A stretch of 43,636 bases of DNA from Colivivens sp964452915 (GCA_964452915.1 CAYVNW010000026.1:1-43636); one strand, 5' to 3'; positions 1 through 8,258 are shown, numbered from the stretch's first letter. Translations and numbers: made by a program. The notes: generated from the letters alone by a model not told the origin.

Positions 1-152
1 CCGAGATACAGTAGTAACGAGTAGTGTTACATACCCTGTCAACCGACCAATTTTTTGATGATAAACAGAAAAACACGTTCAGTTAATATTCCTAATCAAG
101 ATTTACAGCGTTCAAACTTGAGTATTGAAAAAAAAATGCTCGGAGCATGAAG
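1..152. other. Intergenic start of window with two inverted repeats
   Basis: No gene is visible in this A/T-rich stretch. It holds GTAAC (14-18) facing GTTAC (26-30) across 7 bases, and ATGCTC (136-141) facing GAGCAT (143-148) with one base between. The second lies directly upstream of the -33 element of the promoter at 153-179, so it could be an operator for the AraC-type regulator or the tail of an upstream terminator. The role is not decided. Confidence 0.3.
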
Positions 153-179
153 TTGGCTGATTATTTTTTACTATCTTTG
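153..179 (+). promoter_or_regulatory. Bacteroidales-type promoter for the 203-1119 unit
   Basis: TTGG at 153-156 and TATCTTTG at 172-179 are 19 bases apart (start to start), matching the Bacteroidota -33/-7 pattern. Transcription should begin near 186, leaving about 118 nt before the araC-type start, in which a 31-codon ORF fits. Confidence 0.6.
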
Positions 180-202
180 CAGACGAAACACATCTACTGC
201 TT

Positions 203-298
203 ATGGAAAATCCGTCCTGTATGCTCTGCAATACTATCCCGGATGGGAGGTATCTTTTTGACTTCTGCTTTGATTGTCATGTTCATATAAAAATATAA
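203..298 (+). CDS. Putative 31-residue four-cysteine (zinc-knuckle-like) small protein
   Basis: This short ORF starts at ATG 203, about 17 nt after the predicted transcription start, and stops at TAA 296-298, five bases before the ATG of the AraC-type regulator. The product has two CxxC pairs (CMLC at residues 6-9, CFDC at 22-25) separated by 12 residues, followed by His-Val-His. That spacing resembles a zinc ribbon or treble-clef knuckle. There is no signal peptide or membrane segment. It could be a genuine small metal-binding protein, a leader peptide coupled to translation of the regulator, or a remnant of a larger zinc-ribbon protein. The four-cysteine spacing and the tight packing between promoter and regulator argue against chance, but I recognise no named family. 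Confidence 0.45.
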   Translation: MENPSCMLCNTIPDGRYLFDFCFDCHVHIKI

Positions 299-303
299 AG
301 AAT

Positions 304-1119
304 ATGGGCTTTGATAAGACAAACATGATAATCGACCACGATCTGCGCCGCTTGGGTACGGATGAAACTGCCAACATGGTCGCTCACATTCTGTGCTATC
401 AGGGACAGATGGACTTTCTGTTCGATAGCAGACCATTTACATTAGAATCTCATTGCGGCATGATAGTTGCTGTGCCGCGGTTGCTTGAGAACATGAAGCC
501 TTCGGCTGACTTTAGAGCAAGTTGCATTTACGTGACTATGCCTTATCTGGAATACTGTTCGCCAAAGAACAACTATGGCACACGTGGCACCCTGTCATTG
601 TTCGAGAACCCTGTCATGCACCTTAACGACGAGCAGTTCGAAAGGCTGAGTATGGATTTCCGCTATATGGAATACCGTTACAATCTGGATGACCACCGTT
701 TTCAGGATGACATCATGTATTGCTGCACACAAGCACTGTTCCTTGACTATTTCGACTTCCGTGCGTCGGAACTCGGTGACGACAAGGAACCGGTGTCAGA
801 GCAGAGTGCCTCGATAATAAGCCGTTTCATGGCTTTGCTCAATGACGGCAACTATATCAAGCACCGTGAGGTGACGTGGTATGCCGACAGGCTGTTCGTA
901 ACTTCCAAGTATCTTTCTGAAGTTTGCAAGAGCGTCAGCGGAAAGGCCGCCAACTATTGGATAAACCGATTCGCTACTATCCACATACGCAAGTTGCTGC
1001 GTGAGCGTGATATGACATTCACTCAGATTGCCGACATGTTCGAGTTTTCGTCGCCAGCCTACTTCAGCCGTTTTGTGCAAAAGAACCTTGGAGTAGTTCC
1101 ATCGGCTTTCAGACAATAA
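304..1119 (+). CDS. AraC-family transcriptional regulator
   Basis: A cytoplasmic DNA-binding regulator of 271 residues. The C-terminal ~100 residues form the double helix-turn-helix of the AraC/XylS family: a first helix pair around WYADRLFVTSKYLSEVCK and a second around FTQIADMFEFSSPAYFSRFVQK, ending in GVVPSAFRQ, close to the usual end of the domain. The N-terminal ~170 residues look like a divergent cupin-type sensor; its ligand cannot be read from sequence. The ATG at 304 is chosen because an in-frame TTG at 274 lies inside the preceding small ORF and has no support. The gene shares its promoter with the small ORF at 203-298. The target genes are unknown; no pathway genes sit beside it on the same strand. 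Confidence 0.88.
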   Translation: MGFDKTNMIIDHDLRRLGTDETANMVAHILCYQGQMDFLFDSRPFTLESHCGMIVAVPRLLENMKPSADFRASCIYVTMPYLEYCSPKNNYGTRGTLSLFENPVMHLNDEQFERLSMDFRYMEYRYNLDDHRFQDDIMYCCTQALFLDYFDFRASELGDDKEPVSEQSASIISRFMALLNDGNYIKHREVTWYADRLFVTSKYLSEVCKSVSGKAANYWINRFATIHIRKLLRERDMTFTQIADMFEFSSPAYFSRFVQKNLGVVPSAFRQ

Positions 1120-1120
1120 T

Positions 1121-1158
1121 AAAGAGCCGGTCGCTCTAAAGCAATGGCCGGCACTTTT
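1121..1158. terminator. Bidirectional hairpin terminator
   Basis: GCCGG at 1126-1130 pairs with CCGGC at 1147-1151, and an inner AGAGC/GCTCT pair overlaps it. T-rich sequence follows on both strands (CTTTTAT on plus, TCTTTATTATT on minus). It sits between the convergent AraC-type gene and the RibD-like fragment and probably ends both transcripts. Confidence 0.5.
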
Positions 1159-1176
1159 ATCCTTATATTTATTACT

Positions 1177-1566
1177 TTATGCGACTTTCCCCTTGTTGTA
1201 ATCTATCAGATGCTCTATTCCAAAGTCATGTCTGAGCCGCATTTTCATGACATTCTCGTCCCTGCCGTCGTGTCCTGCGAAAATATAGCTTATCTGCATA
1301 TCTTCCAGAAATTCCAAGTAGTCTGCACTGACTTTCTCGCCGATAACGACGATTATGTTGTTCCCGTTGATTTTGTTGGATGAAAATTTTACATCACCTT
1401 CAGGAACAAGAACCACTGTCTGAATATCCGAACTGCAATCGCCAACAAACGTATGTAGTTGGTCGGGGAATGCTTTGTGCCGGCAGCAACCATCGTAACG
1501 GTCTTTTACGATTTCCTTTATAGCCGATTCGTCCACTAATAAGGCGGTATTATTTTGATTTTCCAT
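1177..1566 (-). pseudogene. Truncated RibD C-terminal-domain (dihydrofolate-reductase-like) fragment
   Basis: The ORF encodes 129 residues. Residues ~50-115, including the stretches INGNNIIVVIGEKVSADYLEFL and QISYIFAG and the later DFGIEHL, resemble the middle of RibD-C/DHFR-fold reductases, which act on pyrimidine or pteridine substrates with NADPH. In intact members the DFGI.RL strand is followed by a GGG-containing loop and another 50-70 residues. Here the reading frame stops right after it, and only ~58 bp remain before the convergent AraC-type gene, so the end of the fold is missing. The usual N-terminal substrate motif is also absent. A promoter (1682-1689) still precedes it. I read it as a decaying fragment; a short diverged family with its own function is the alternative. 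Confidence 0.5.
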
Positions 1567-1681
1567 AACTTACGAATTACAGATGTCTTTCTAAGAAATC
1601 CTCGATAATAGAAACATTGTCCTTGACGTACTTCTTTTTTCATAGTTGTATGTCTCTTGTTTGTTTCCTTGTTTTCGAGTG
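1567..1681 (-). other. Leader of the RibD-like fragment with a possibly frameshifted mini-ORF
   Basis: Downstream of the minus-strand promoter lies an ATG followed by six A residues. Removing one A would give a 21-residue peptide containing KYVKDNVSIIEDFLERHL and a stop; as written, the ATG frame reads a different 35-residue peptide. This may be the remains of a small gene disrupted at a homopolymer, or simply leader sequence. Confidence 0.2.
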
Positions 1682-1689
1682 CAAAGTTA
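1682..1689 (-). promoter_or_regulatory. -7 element TAACTTTG upstream of the RibD-like fragment
   Basis: CAAAGTTA on the plus strand reads TAACTTTG on the minus strand, an exact Bacteroidota -7 element. A -33 partner is not clear (TTGTTC is 16 bases upstream). It would start a transcript reading into the fragment. Confidence 0.45.
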
Positions 1690-1830
1690 CGATGATTTTG
1701 AACAATGCCTTTTATACAAAATACGTGTCAATCTGCACTTTTCAGACTTCTCACCGCTCTCTGGTATTCTTTCCATTTATGTGGTGTGGACACAGGAAAG
1801 CTCAAGGCATGCCATACACACATTTACATA

Positions 1831-2829
1831 CTACAAGTGCTCTTTCTGCCGGCGGATGGGGAGTTTGTCCGCTATGCGTTGCAGATTCATGATGGCACAT
1901 GACAAAAGCCAGACGTATTTGGGATTGGACGTGATACACAGCAACTTGAACAGACGGTGGCGGTAGGATTTACGGTGACTCAAGTGGAGCCACGGATATA
2001 AGTATGCCCGAAACTTCGCAAGCAATCCCTTTAAATCCTCTTTTTCTGTATGCGGATAATAGAATATGCCTTCTATTGCCCAATCGACGTCTTCTTTTGC
2101 TTCCTCTTCCAATATCTTCTTTCTTTCACTCTTATCCAAGTTGCTTGTCAGTGCAAGCATGTTTTCGTATAGCTTTACTGATGTGTAGAGTAGGGTAGAG
2201 GTGCCATAGGTCTTCCTTGCATCGGGCATATAGTAATGATATGCTGCATGTGATGTCGTTCTCACCTTATTTATATATAGGGAGTAACGCATGATGAAGT
2301 CGGTGTCCTCACAACGCGAAAGTCGTGTGTCGAACAGTAAGTTGTGTTTCCTGATGATTCCGGTTAGGAACAAGGCGTTGCAACATGAGCCGAACAGTCG
2401 TGTAGATCGTGCGATACAGGCTGGGTCGGTGGTTGTGACATCTTTTATGCCGAGTGTCGATGTTGCGCCTCCGTTCCGGTGCATCTGCATGTCTTGTATA
2501 CATAATTGTTCTCCATCACTATTATCAACGAACGTTTGCAGGAAGTCGTTGCCTACCCAATCATCTGCATCGATAAATGTGACGGACTCTCCCTTTGCTT
2601 GTGCCAGTCCGGTGTTGCGTGCGCTGCTTACCCCTTGTTTTTGCTGACGGAACAGTCGAATGCGGCTATCGCTCTTTTGGTACTCCTCACATATTGCAGC
2701 ACTGTTGTCCGTACTTCCGTCATCCACCATTAATGCTTCCCAATTGGGATAGGTCTGTGACTGCAGGCTCTCAATGCACCTGCTTAGCGTTGCCTGTTCG
2801 TTGTGGAATGGAACGATGACTGATATCAT
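1831..2829 (-). CDS. Family 2 glycosyltransferase
   Basis: A 332-residue cytoplasmic GT-A-fold transferase that should move a sugar from a nucleotide-sugar donor to a growing surface glycan. The N-terminal ~110 residues carry the family hallmarks: ISVIVPFHNE, VDDGSTDNS (nucleotide-binding Asp), KQGVSSARNTGL, and the metal-binding IDADDW at about residue 90. The C-terminal ~200 residues are variable and presumably bind the acceptor. It lies 24 bp downstream of a second GT2 gene on the same strand, so the two are probably co-transcribed. Donor and acceptor cannot be told from sequence, and no polymerase or flippase is adjacent. Confidence 0.85.
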   Translation of the reverse strand: MISVIVPFHNEQATLSRCIESLQSQTYPNWEALMVDDGSTDNSAAICEEYQKSDSRIRLFRQQKQGVSSARNTGLAQAKGESVTFIDADDWVGNDFLQTFVDNSDGEQLCIQDMQMHRNGGATSTLGIKDVTTTDPACIARSTRLFGSCCNALFLTGIIRKHNLLFDTRLSRCEDTDFIMRYSLYINKVRTTSHAAYHYYMPDARKTYGTSTLLYTSVKLYENMLALTSNLDKSERKKILEEEAKEDVDWAIEGIFYYPHTEKEDLKGLLAKFRAYLYPWLHLSHRKSYRHRLFKLLCITSNPKYVWLLSCAIMNLQRIADKLPIRRQKEHL

Positions 2830-2853
2830 GAGAATGACGGTGTCTGTTGTGTG

Positions 2854-3951
2854 TTATATGAAATAGCTTGCAAGCAAGTATTGAGTATAGTCGTTGTTAC
2901 GTACAGCTTGGTCAAATGCCTCCAGTTGTTTGTTTGCCTTGCCTGTTGGAAACAGGGTCTCTGCTGTGGCGCACATTGCGGAGAAGTAAGCATGCGCCGT
3001 ATCCATGTCGAGCGAGCTGATCCGTGGACCGGACATTTTCATAGTTGTCAGGAAGCTGTCGTAGATATTGTTGTCGTACTGAATGCCAAGTGTCTTTATG
3101 TCGGACAGCAGTTGCTTAACCACCCACCAGGCATCGAGTGTGGCATAGTTGTGCATTTCCTGAGAAGTGAAATTGCCCTTGTGCTGGCGGTAGTAGTATA
3201 CGGTGTCGCTGATGGTTGACATTTTGTGAGTTTGCGGATAGAGGATCATGCTCATTAGAGTGTCTTCGTAGCGGTAGCCCTCGGGGAATCCTACATGTTC
3301 GAACATCTGTGCCTTAATGAGTTTTGCCCATGGATACCCCGACAGTAGGGTGCTATAGTCCCGGTCGGAATGTGTGACAAGTGCTTTACCGCTTGTCGAC
3401 TCTACGCTGCCTTCTATTATATCGGAATAACATTCATATGCTTTGTCGAGCAAAGCTTCGACGGCATATAGAGACAAGATGTCATCGGCATCGACAAACA
3501 TCACATAGTGTGCATCAATATGTTTCAGTCCTCTGTTTCTTGCGGCTGACACACCTTTATGATCCTGTTCGATGATTGTCAGCCGCTGTTCATTGGCGAA
3601 CCGGTGTAGAATGTCCAGCGTCGGTTTGTCACTGCCGTCATCCACTACGATGATGTGATATGAGTACTGGGTATGCTGGGTGAGGAGCGAAATCAGGCAT
3701 TCCTCTATGAATGCGTAATCATTGTATACCGGCACTATGATTTGCACGTCAAATTTTGATTCCGGTTCGATTGCATTGTCCATGATGCAACTGTTTCCCT
3801 TGTCGGAATAGTGGCTCGACATTATTGCTTCAGCCGACGGTAAGTCCATACCGACCCGTTCGTGTGTGAGACAATAGTTCAGTATTTTATATGCAATCTT
3901 ACAGGTGTGTGTCGTGCGGCACACTTGACGTAATTTGTCTAAACATTTCAT
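2854..3951 (-). CDS. Family 2 glycosyltransferase with N-terminal extension
   Basis: A 365-residue GT-A-fold transferase. The catalytic domain begins at about residue 68 (VQIIVPVYNDY), followed by VVDDGSDKPT, KGVSAARNRGL and the metal-binding VDADD near residue 155. About 66 residues precede the domain, longer than usual; an internal ATG at 3783 would give a more standard length, so the start at 3951 is not certain. No strong promoter separates it from the DUF3256 gene upstream (73-bp gap), and the second transferase follows 24 bp downstream, suggesting a three-gene unit. The specific sugar is unknown. Confidence 0.82.
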   Translation of the reverse strand: MKCLDKLRQVCRTTHTCKIAYKILNYCLTHERVGMDLPSAEAIMSSHYSDKGNSCIMDNAIEPESKFDVQIIVPVYNDYAFIEECLISLLTQHTQYSYHIIVVDDGSDKPTLDILHRFANEQRLTIIEQDHKGVSAARNRGLKHIDAHYVMFVDADDILSLYAVEALLDKAYECYSDIIEGSVESTSGKALVTHSDRDYSTLLSGYPWAKLIKAQMFEHVGFPEGYRYEDTLMSMILYPQTHKMSTISDTVYYYRQHKGNFTSQEMHNYATLDAWWVVKQLLSDIKTLGIQYDNNIYDSFLTTMKMSGPRISSLDMDTAHAYFSAMCATAETLFPTGKANKQLEAFDQAVRNNDYTQYLLASYFI

Positions 3952-4024
3952 ATCTGCTTCATCCTTGACTGCGTTTAATCAATATCACCGACATGGAAGT
4001 GCTGTCTGCCGACAATGCCGGTTG

Positions 4025-4657
4025 TCATTCCCTTACGAAATGCATGTCAGCTGCATTCCAATTAAATTTGATTACAGGTTGTACAAGCGGCAGGACGGTG
4101 GTTTTATACTTTTCATCATTACTGTTTGATGATGTGTATATAAGTGATAATGTCGTATTACCGAAATCTGCTTGAATCAACGGGAAATCTGCCAGATTGA
4201 TGATATTGGAATATGCTGAGGTGTCCATATCGGCAGGTTGCGGTATGTAATCGCTTGTTGCAGGCAGGTCAATGAACTTGGATGTGTCCAGCAGTTTCCA
4301 TGCGCTGTCGTAAAAACGGATTGTGCTGTCCCAACCGCCAACATACGATGAGTGGACGAGGCAAATGATGTAGCTGTTTGCTGTAGCCAGCTTGCATATT
4401 TGCATCTCTGTCAATGACGACACCTGTATCTTAGCAAGGTTATCGGTGAGTACAGTCAGGCGAGTCTTGCCTTTTAATGCGTTGTTAACCTCGGTTGTCA
4501 TATTGTTTTCAATGAAATCAATGCAATCGAGCCGGTCGTTTTTTGTAAGCGACGGCAATATGGAATCGGGCAAAGTAGCGAAAATCTCCTTCATTGTCTG
4601 CGAATACGTGACGAGAGGCATGAAAGTGAAGACTAACGTTATAGCAATTCTTATCAT
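4025..4657 (-). CDS. DUF3256 family secreted protein
   Basis: A 210-residue exported protein of unknown function. It starts with a clear signal peptide (residues 1-~20, ending TYSQ) and then the DUF3256 pattern: a short acidic helix with IFATLPDSILPSLTKNDRLDCIDF, followed by beta-rich sequence including DSTIRFYDSAW. The family is confined to Bacteroidales, where it is usually a single-copy periplasmic or surface protein. The length is typical. It opens the minus-strand cluster that continues into the two glycosyltransferases and has its own -7 element at 4681-4688. Confidence 0.75.
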   Translation of the reverse strand: MIRIAITLVFTFMPLVTYSQTMKEIFATLPDSILPSLTKNDRLDCIDFIENNMTTEVNNALKGKTRLTVLTDNLAKIQVSSLTEMQICKLATANSYIICLVHSSYVGGWDSTIRFYDSAWKLLDTSKFIDLPATSDYIPQPADMDTSAYSNIINLADFPLIQADFGNTTLSLIYTSSNSNDEKYKTTVLPLVQPVIKFNWNAADMHFVRE

Positions 4658-4680
4658 CGGACAATTGTTTGTTTCAAATG

Positions 4681-4688
4681 CAAAAATA
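4681..4688 (-). promoter_or_regulatory. -7 element TATTTTTG upstream of DUF3256
   Basis: Minus-strand TATTTTTG lies 24 bp upstream of the DUF3256 start and back to back with the plus-strand element at 4732-4739. No clear -33 partner is visible. Confidence 0.4.
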
Positions 4689-4731
4689 CAAAAAAACTAA
4701 TGACGCTAATGTCTAAACACTAAAGTTTTAG

Positions 4732-4739
4732 TAACTTTG
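4732..4739 (+). promoter_or_regulatory. -7 element TAACTTTG of the MATE-PAP2 gene
   Basis: An exact TAACTTTG ends 21 bp before the ATG at 4761. It overlaps the upstream in-frame TTG at 4737, which therefore cannot be the start codon, and this fixes translation at 4761. Confidence 0.6.
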
Positions 4740-4760
4740 CATCCGAATTTAACATGGAGC

Positions 4761-7298
4761 ATGAACAAAGAGATACTTAAACTTGCAGTCCCAAGTATAT
4801 TTGCGAATATAACAGTGCCGCTTGTGGGCATTATTGATGTTGCCATAGCAGGACATATAGCTGATGCTTCGGCTATCGGTGGCATAGCTGTCGGCACAAT
4901 GCTGTTCGACTTGCTTTATTGGAATTTCGGGTTTCTCAGAGTGGGGACAGGCGGAATGACCGCACAAGCGTTCGGAAGGGGAGACAGGCAAGAGATTACA
5001 GACATCTTTTCCCAAAGCATATCTATTGCTCTCGGTGCAGCCTTGTTCGTTTTTCTGATTGGATGGATTTTTGTCGACATAGTGATGTATTGTGTTCCAT
5101 GCTCAGCCGAGGTTGAGTCGTTCGCACGGCAGTATTTCAACATAAGAATATGGGCAGCACCAGCCACTCTCTCGCTCATGGTGTTTAAAGGGTGGTTTAT
5201 TGGAATGCAGAACACTGTGAATCCGATGATTTGTGATATAACGGTCAACGTAGTGAACATGGTGTCAAGTTTCTATTTTGCAGTATACACTCCGCTGGGC
5301 GCAATAGGTGTGGCTTATGGAACAGTAATAGCTCAATACACAGGTATAGTGACAGCTATTGTCTTGTTACTGCATGGATATAGGCCGTACTTGAAGCAGT
5401 TCAATATAAAAGCAAGCATTGGATGGAAGAAACTAAAGCATCTCCTTTCTCTTAACGGTAACCTTTTCCTGCGCTCGCTCGGATTTATGGTCGTTTATGT
5501 CGGCTTTACGGCATTAACATCGGAATATGGCGATGAAGCTTTGGCTGTCGGAGCCATAATGATGAAGTTGTTTATGCTGTTCAGTTACTTTGTCGACGGC
5601 TTTGCTTATGCGGGCGAGGCTCTGGTAGGCAAGTTTATAGGAGCGAAGGACAAGATGCTGGTGAACAAGTCAGTACGTAATCTTTTTATTTGGTGTATCG
5701 GAATAGGGCTTGTGTTTACAGTCATATATATTGTGTCGGGCGAGGGGATGGTAAGGCTGATGACATCCAACGAGACTGTTGTCAAAACTTCACATCCATT
5801 CTTGTTTTGGTTGGTGCTTATGCCGCTTATAAGTTGTGCCGCATTTATGTGGGACGGTGTTTACATCGGAGCTACGGCAGGGCGCAAGGTGCGCAACTGT
5901 ATGATGTATGCTGCTTTGGGCTTTCTGGTGTGCTATGCCGTTTTACACTCATGGGTAGGTGTGCAGGCAGTCTATGCCGGCTATTTCGTGCACTTGCTTG
6001 TCCGTACTCTGTATTTGTCGGTAAGTTGGAAAAAAGTGCTGGCGAGGTGCTTGCCTGTCTTACTCCTGTTGTTGCCTTGTGCAAATCTGCAAGCGCAGAA
6101 CGAAGGTGTGACATACAAACCTGTTGACTCGCTGTATATGGCGCAGATTGAACAGATGCTGGCTGAAGAGAAGGTGAAGCAGGCTGAGGACGTAATTCAG
6201 AATTACGAGGAGGTAATGAAGAAACAGGAAATGTCGTTTCATTTCGAAGGACTGAACTATCTTGTCCGCGGAGTCTTGAGCTCGTCGAAAGAAAAAACTT
6301 TTCGGAATGAAAATCTTAATCCTTTGAAGAAGTATGATAGTGACGCCGCTGAATATGGTTTGGCTTTTTCCCCTCTTGCAGTTACATGGGGACTGAAGGC
6401 TCTCGGTGTCGAGTCACGCAGCAAAACAAACCGTATGCTTACGGCCAATGCTTTGGCTTTGGGACTTTCCGCTGCAATGACAAAGGGAATGAAATCGATG
6501 ATTGATTCAAAACGGCCGGATGCCGATGATTCAAACAGTATGCCTTCGGGACATGCCGCAATGGCATTTGCCAGTGCTACGATACTACACCGAGAATATG
6601 GTTATATAAGTCCGTGGATTAGTGTCGGGGGATATGCCACTGCTACCGCTACGCAATACTTGAGGCTCAGGCATAATGCCCATTGGGTGACTGACGTGTA
6701 TGTAGGAGCTGGGATCGGTACTATAGCCACTAACTTCGCTTACTTTGTAGCTGACAAGATCTTTGGTGAGGATGGCTTTAATCAGCCCAAACTGACTATG
6801 GCTGATATAGAACGGACAGTGAAGTTCAATATGCGTCCTACTTCTCTGTCGCTTATCTCCGGGTTGGAATGGGGGAAGGAGGACAAGGTGCACACAAGCA
6901 CAACGTTTACTGCCGGATTGGAATACAGTTATTTCTTTAATAAAAATATAGCAGTCGAGGTATTCGGCAGGTTATCTACTTCAATGTTTTATGATAATGA
7001 CATGGCAATCTCGGGCAACATCGACCGGTATCATCTGGATGCGGCATTTAAGTATTCATATCCCTTGACGCCGGACTTTCGTATATCAGGCCGCGCTTTT
7101 TGCGGTGGCAGGTACATGGACATAAAGTCGCTTGGCATAAATCATGATACAGACCCTGAAGCCGGTGCCGGCATTGGATTCGACTTCATGCAAAAAGATA
7201 AATTCACTATGGGTGTTGAATGTGATTACAGTCATACGTTCTCAGACTGGTTCACTAACCGTTGGGTGTTCAACATGGAGTGGAAGATATTACTGTAG
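4761..7298 (+). CDS. MATE exporter fused to PAP2 phosphatase and outer-membrane barrel
   Basis: One uninterrupted frame of 845 codons encodes three parts. Residues 1-~425 are a DinF-type MATE multidrug/sodium or proton antiporter with about 12 membrane helices, ending where such proteins normally end. Residues 426-446 (VLARCLPVLLLLLPCANLQA) look like a cleavable signal peptide with an LQA/Q site. Residues ~447-665 are a PAP2 phosphatase with all three motifs: K578 with R585-P586, PSGH 595-598, and R635/H641/D645. The last ~175 residues are short amphipathic strands alternating aromatic and polar residues, like an 8-strand outer-membrane barrel. PAP2 enzymes of this kind dephosphorylate lipid A or undecaprenyl diphosphate in the periplasm. 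A GTG at 6036 (codon 426) could start the second half separately. Either a real fusion processed by signal peptidase, or two genes that share a frame. EamA follows 45 bp downstream. Confidence 0.85.
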   Translation: MNKEILKLAVPSIFANITVPLVGIIDVAIAGHIADASAIGGIAVGTMLFDLLYWNFGFLRVGTGGMTAQAFGRGDRQEITDIFSQSISIALGAALFVFLIGWIFVDIVMYCVPCSAEVESFARQYFNIRIWAAPATLSLMVFKGWFIGMQNTVNPMICDITVNVVNMVSSFYFAVYTPLGAIGVAYGTVIAQYTGIVTAIVLLLHGYRPYLKQFNIKASIGWKKLKHLLSLNGNLFLRSLGFMVVYVGFTALTSEYGDEALAVGAIMMKLFMLFSYFVDGFAYAGEALVGKFIGAKDKMLVNKSVRNLFIWCIGIGLVFTVIYIVSGEGMVRLMTSNETVVKTSHPFLFWLVLMPLISCAAFMWDGVYIGATAGRKVRNCMMYAALGFLVCYAVLHSWVGVQAVYAGYFVHLLVRTLYLSVSWKKVLARCLPVLLLLLPCANLQAQNEGVTYKPVDSLYMAQIEQMLAEEKVKQAEDVIQNYEEVMKKQEMSFHFEGLNYLVRGVLSSSKEKTFRNENLNPLKKYDSDAAEYGLAFSPLAVTWGLKALGVESRSKTNRMLTANALALGLSAAMTKGMKSMIDSKRPDADDSNSMPSGHAAMAFASATILHREYGYISPWISVGGYATATATQYLRLRHNAHWVTDVYVGAGIGTIATNFAYFVADKIFGEDGFNQPKLTMADIERTVKFNMRPTSLSLISGLEWGKEDKVHTSTTFTAGLEYSYFFNKNIAVEVFGRLSTSMFYDNDMAISGNIDRYHLDAAFKYSYPLTPDFRISGRAFCGGRYMDIKSLGINHDTDPEAGAGIGFDFMQKDKFTMGVECDYSHTFSDWFTNRWVFNMEWKILL
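6036..6098 (+). other. Internal GTG and signal-peptide-like segment inside the MATE-PAP2 frame
   Basis: GTG at 6036-6038 is preceded by GGAAAAAA and begins a 20-residue segment with one Arg, an unbroken Leu-rich core and an LQA/Q cleavage-like site. Initiation here would give a 420-residue exported PAP2/barrel protein, the normal size for that family on its own. Confidence 0.5.
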
Positions 7299-7343
7299 AA
7301 ACACGCCGCCAGTTACGGCACTTTGTTTAAATGTATATAGAAT

Positions 7344-8258
7344 ATGTGGTTATTATTAGCTTTCCTTTCTGCGGTCCTTTTGGGGTTCTACGATGTTTTC
7401 AAGAAAAAGTCCTTGAAAGGTAATGCCGTGGTACCTGTGTTGTTCCTCAATACACTGTTTTCAAGTCTGATATTCCTCCCGTTCATTATATCATCAGCCA
7501 AAGGATGGTTGTCAGAAGACAGCCTCTTCTTCACTCACAGTTATGGATGGCATGAACATAAATACATACTGCTAAAGTCAGTCATTGTGCTCTGCTCGTG
7601 GTTGTGCGGCTATTTCGGAATGAAAAATCTGCCAATAACGATTGTTGGACCAATAAATGCTACCCGTCCGGTGATGGTCCTTCTTGGTGCCTTGACTTTT
7701 CTGGGTGAGCGTCTGAACCTGTGGCAATGGATTGGTGTTACCATAGCAATCTTCTCGTTCTTCATAATGAGCCGCAGCGGCAAAAAGGAAGGTATAGATT
7801 TCAAGCACAACAAATGGATAGTGTTGGTGTTGCTGGCAAATGTGTTTGGTGCGATAAGCGGATTATACGACCGTTACCTCATGGCTCCGGCAGGTATAGG
7901 TGTCGGTCTCGACAAGATGGCAGTACAGTCGTGGTACAATATTTATCAGTTCTTTATGATGGGAATCATGCTGTTGTGTTTGTGGTTCCCTACAAGGAAG
8001 AAAACCACTCCTTTTCATTGGGATTGGTGTATAATCCTCATATCGGTGTTCCTCTCTGCTGCTGATTTCGTCTATTTTTATGCTTTGAGTCAGAACGATG
8101 CTATGATAAGCATAGTAAGCATGATTCGCAGGAGCAGCGTTGTGGTGTCATTCCTGTTTGGAGCAGTCTTATTCAAGGAACGGAACTTGAAGTCCAAGGT
8201 AGTAGATCTTTTCCTCGTCCTCCTGTCAATGCTTTTCCTTTTCATCGGATCAAGATAA
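7344..8258 (+). CDS. EamA/DMT-superfamily transporter
   Basis: A 304-residue inner-membrane protein with about ten predicted helices arranged as two EamA repeats. Features include FLSAVLLGFYDVFKKKSLK at the N-terminus, the repeat-end segment PVMVLLGALTFLGERL (residues ~110-126) and its counterpart SVVVSFLFGAVLFKERNL (~270-287). Members move small metabolites, amino acids or nucleotide sugars; the substrate cannot be assigned. It begins 45 bp after the MATE-PAP2 gene with no obvious promoter between, so co-transcription is likely. A weak GCCG/CGGC hairpin at 7305-7320 may attenuate readthrough. Confidence 0.85.
   Translation: MWLLLAFLSAVLLGFYDVFKKKSLKGNAVVPVLFLNTLFSSLIFLPFIISSAKGWLSEDSLFFTHSYGWHEHKYILLKSVIVLCSWLCGYFGMKNLPITIVGPINATRPVMVLLGALTFLGERLNLWQWIGVTIAIFSFFIMSRSGKKEGIDFKHNKWIVLVLLANVFGAISGLYDRYLMAPAGIGVGLDKMAVQSWYNIYQFFMMGIMLLCLWFPTRKKTTPFHWDWCIILISVFLSAADFVYFYALSQNDAMISIVSMIRRSSVVVSFLFGAVLFKERNLKSKVVDLFLVLLSMLFLFIGSR

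Noticed and set aside
796..1116. 106-residue ORF on the minus strand
   Set aside because: It lies wholly inside the AraC-type gene, whose helix-turn-helix is recognisable; the opposite-strand product shows no family feature.
1617..1966. Plus-strand ORFs of 65-106 residues
   Set aside because: They run antisense to the RibD-fragment leader and the end of a clear GT2 gene, with no start signal or protein-like composition.
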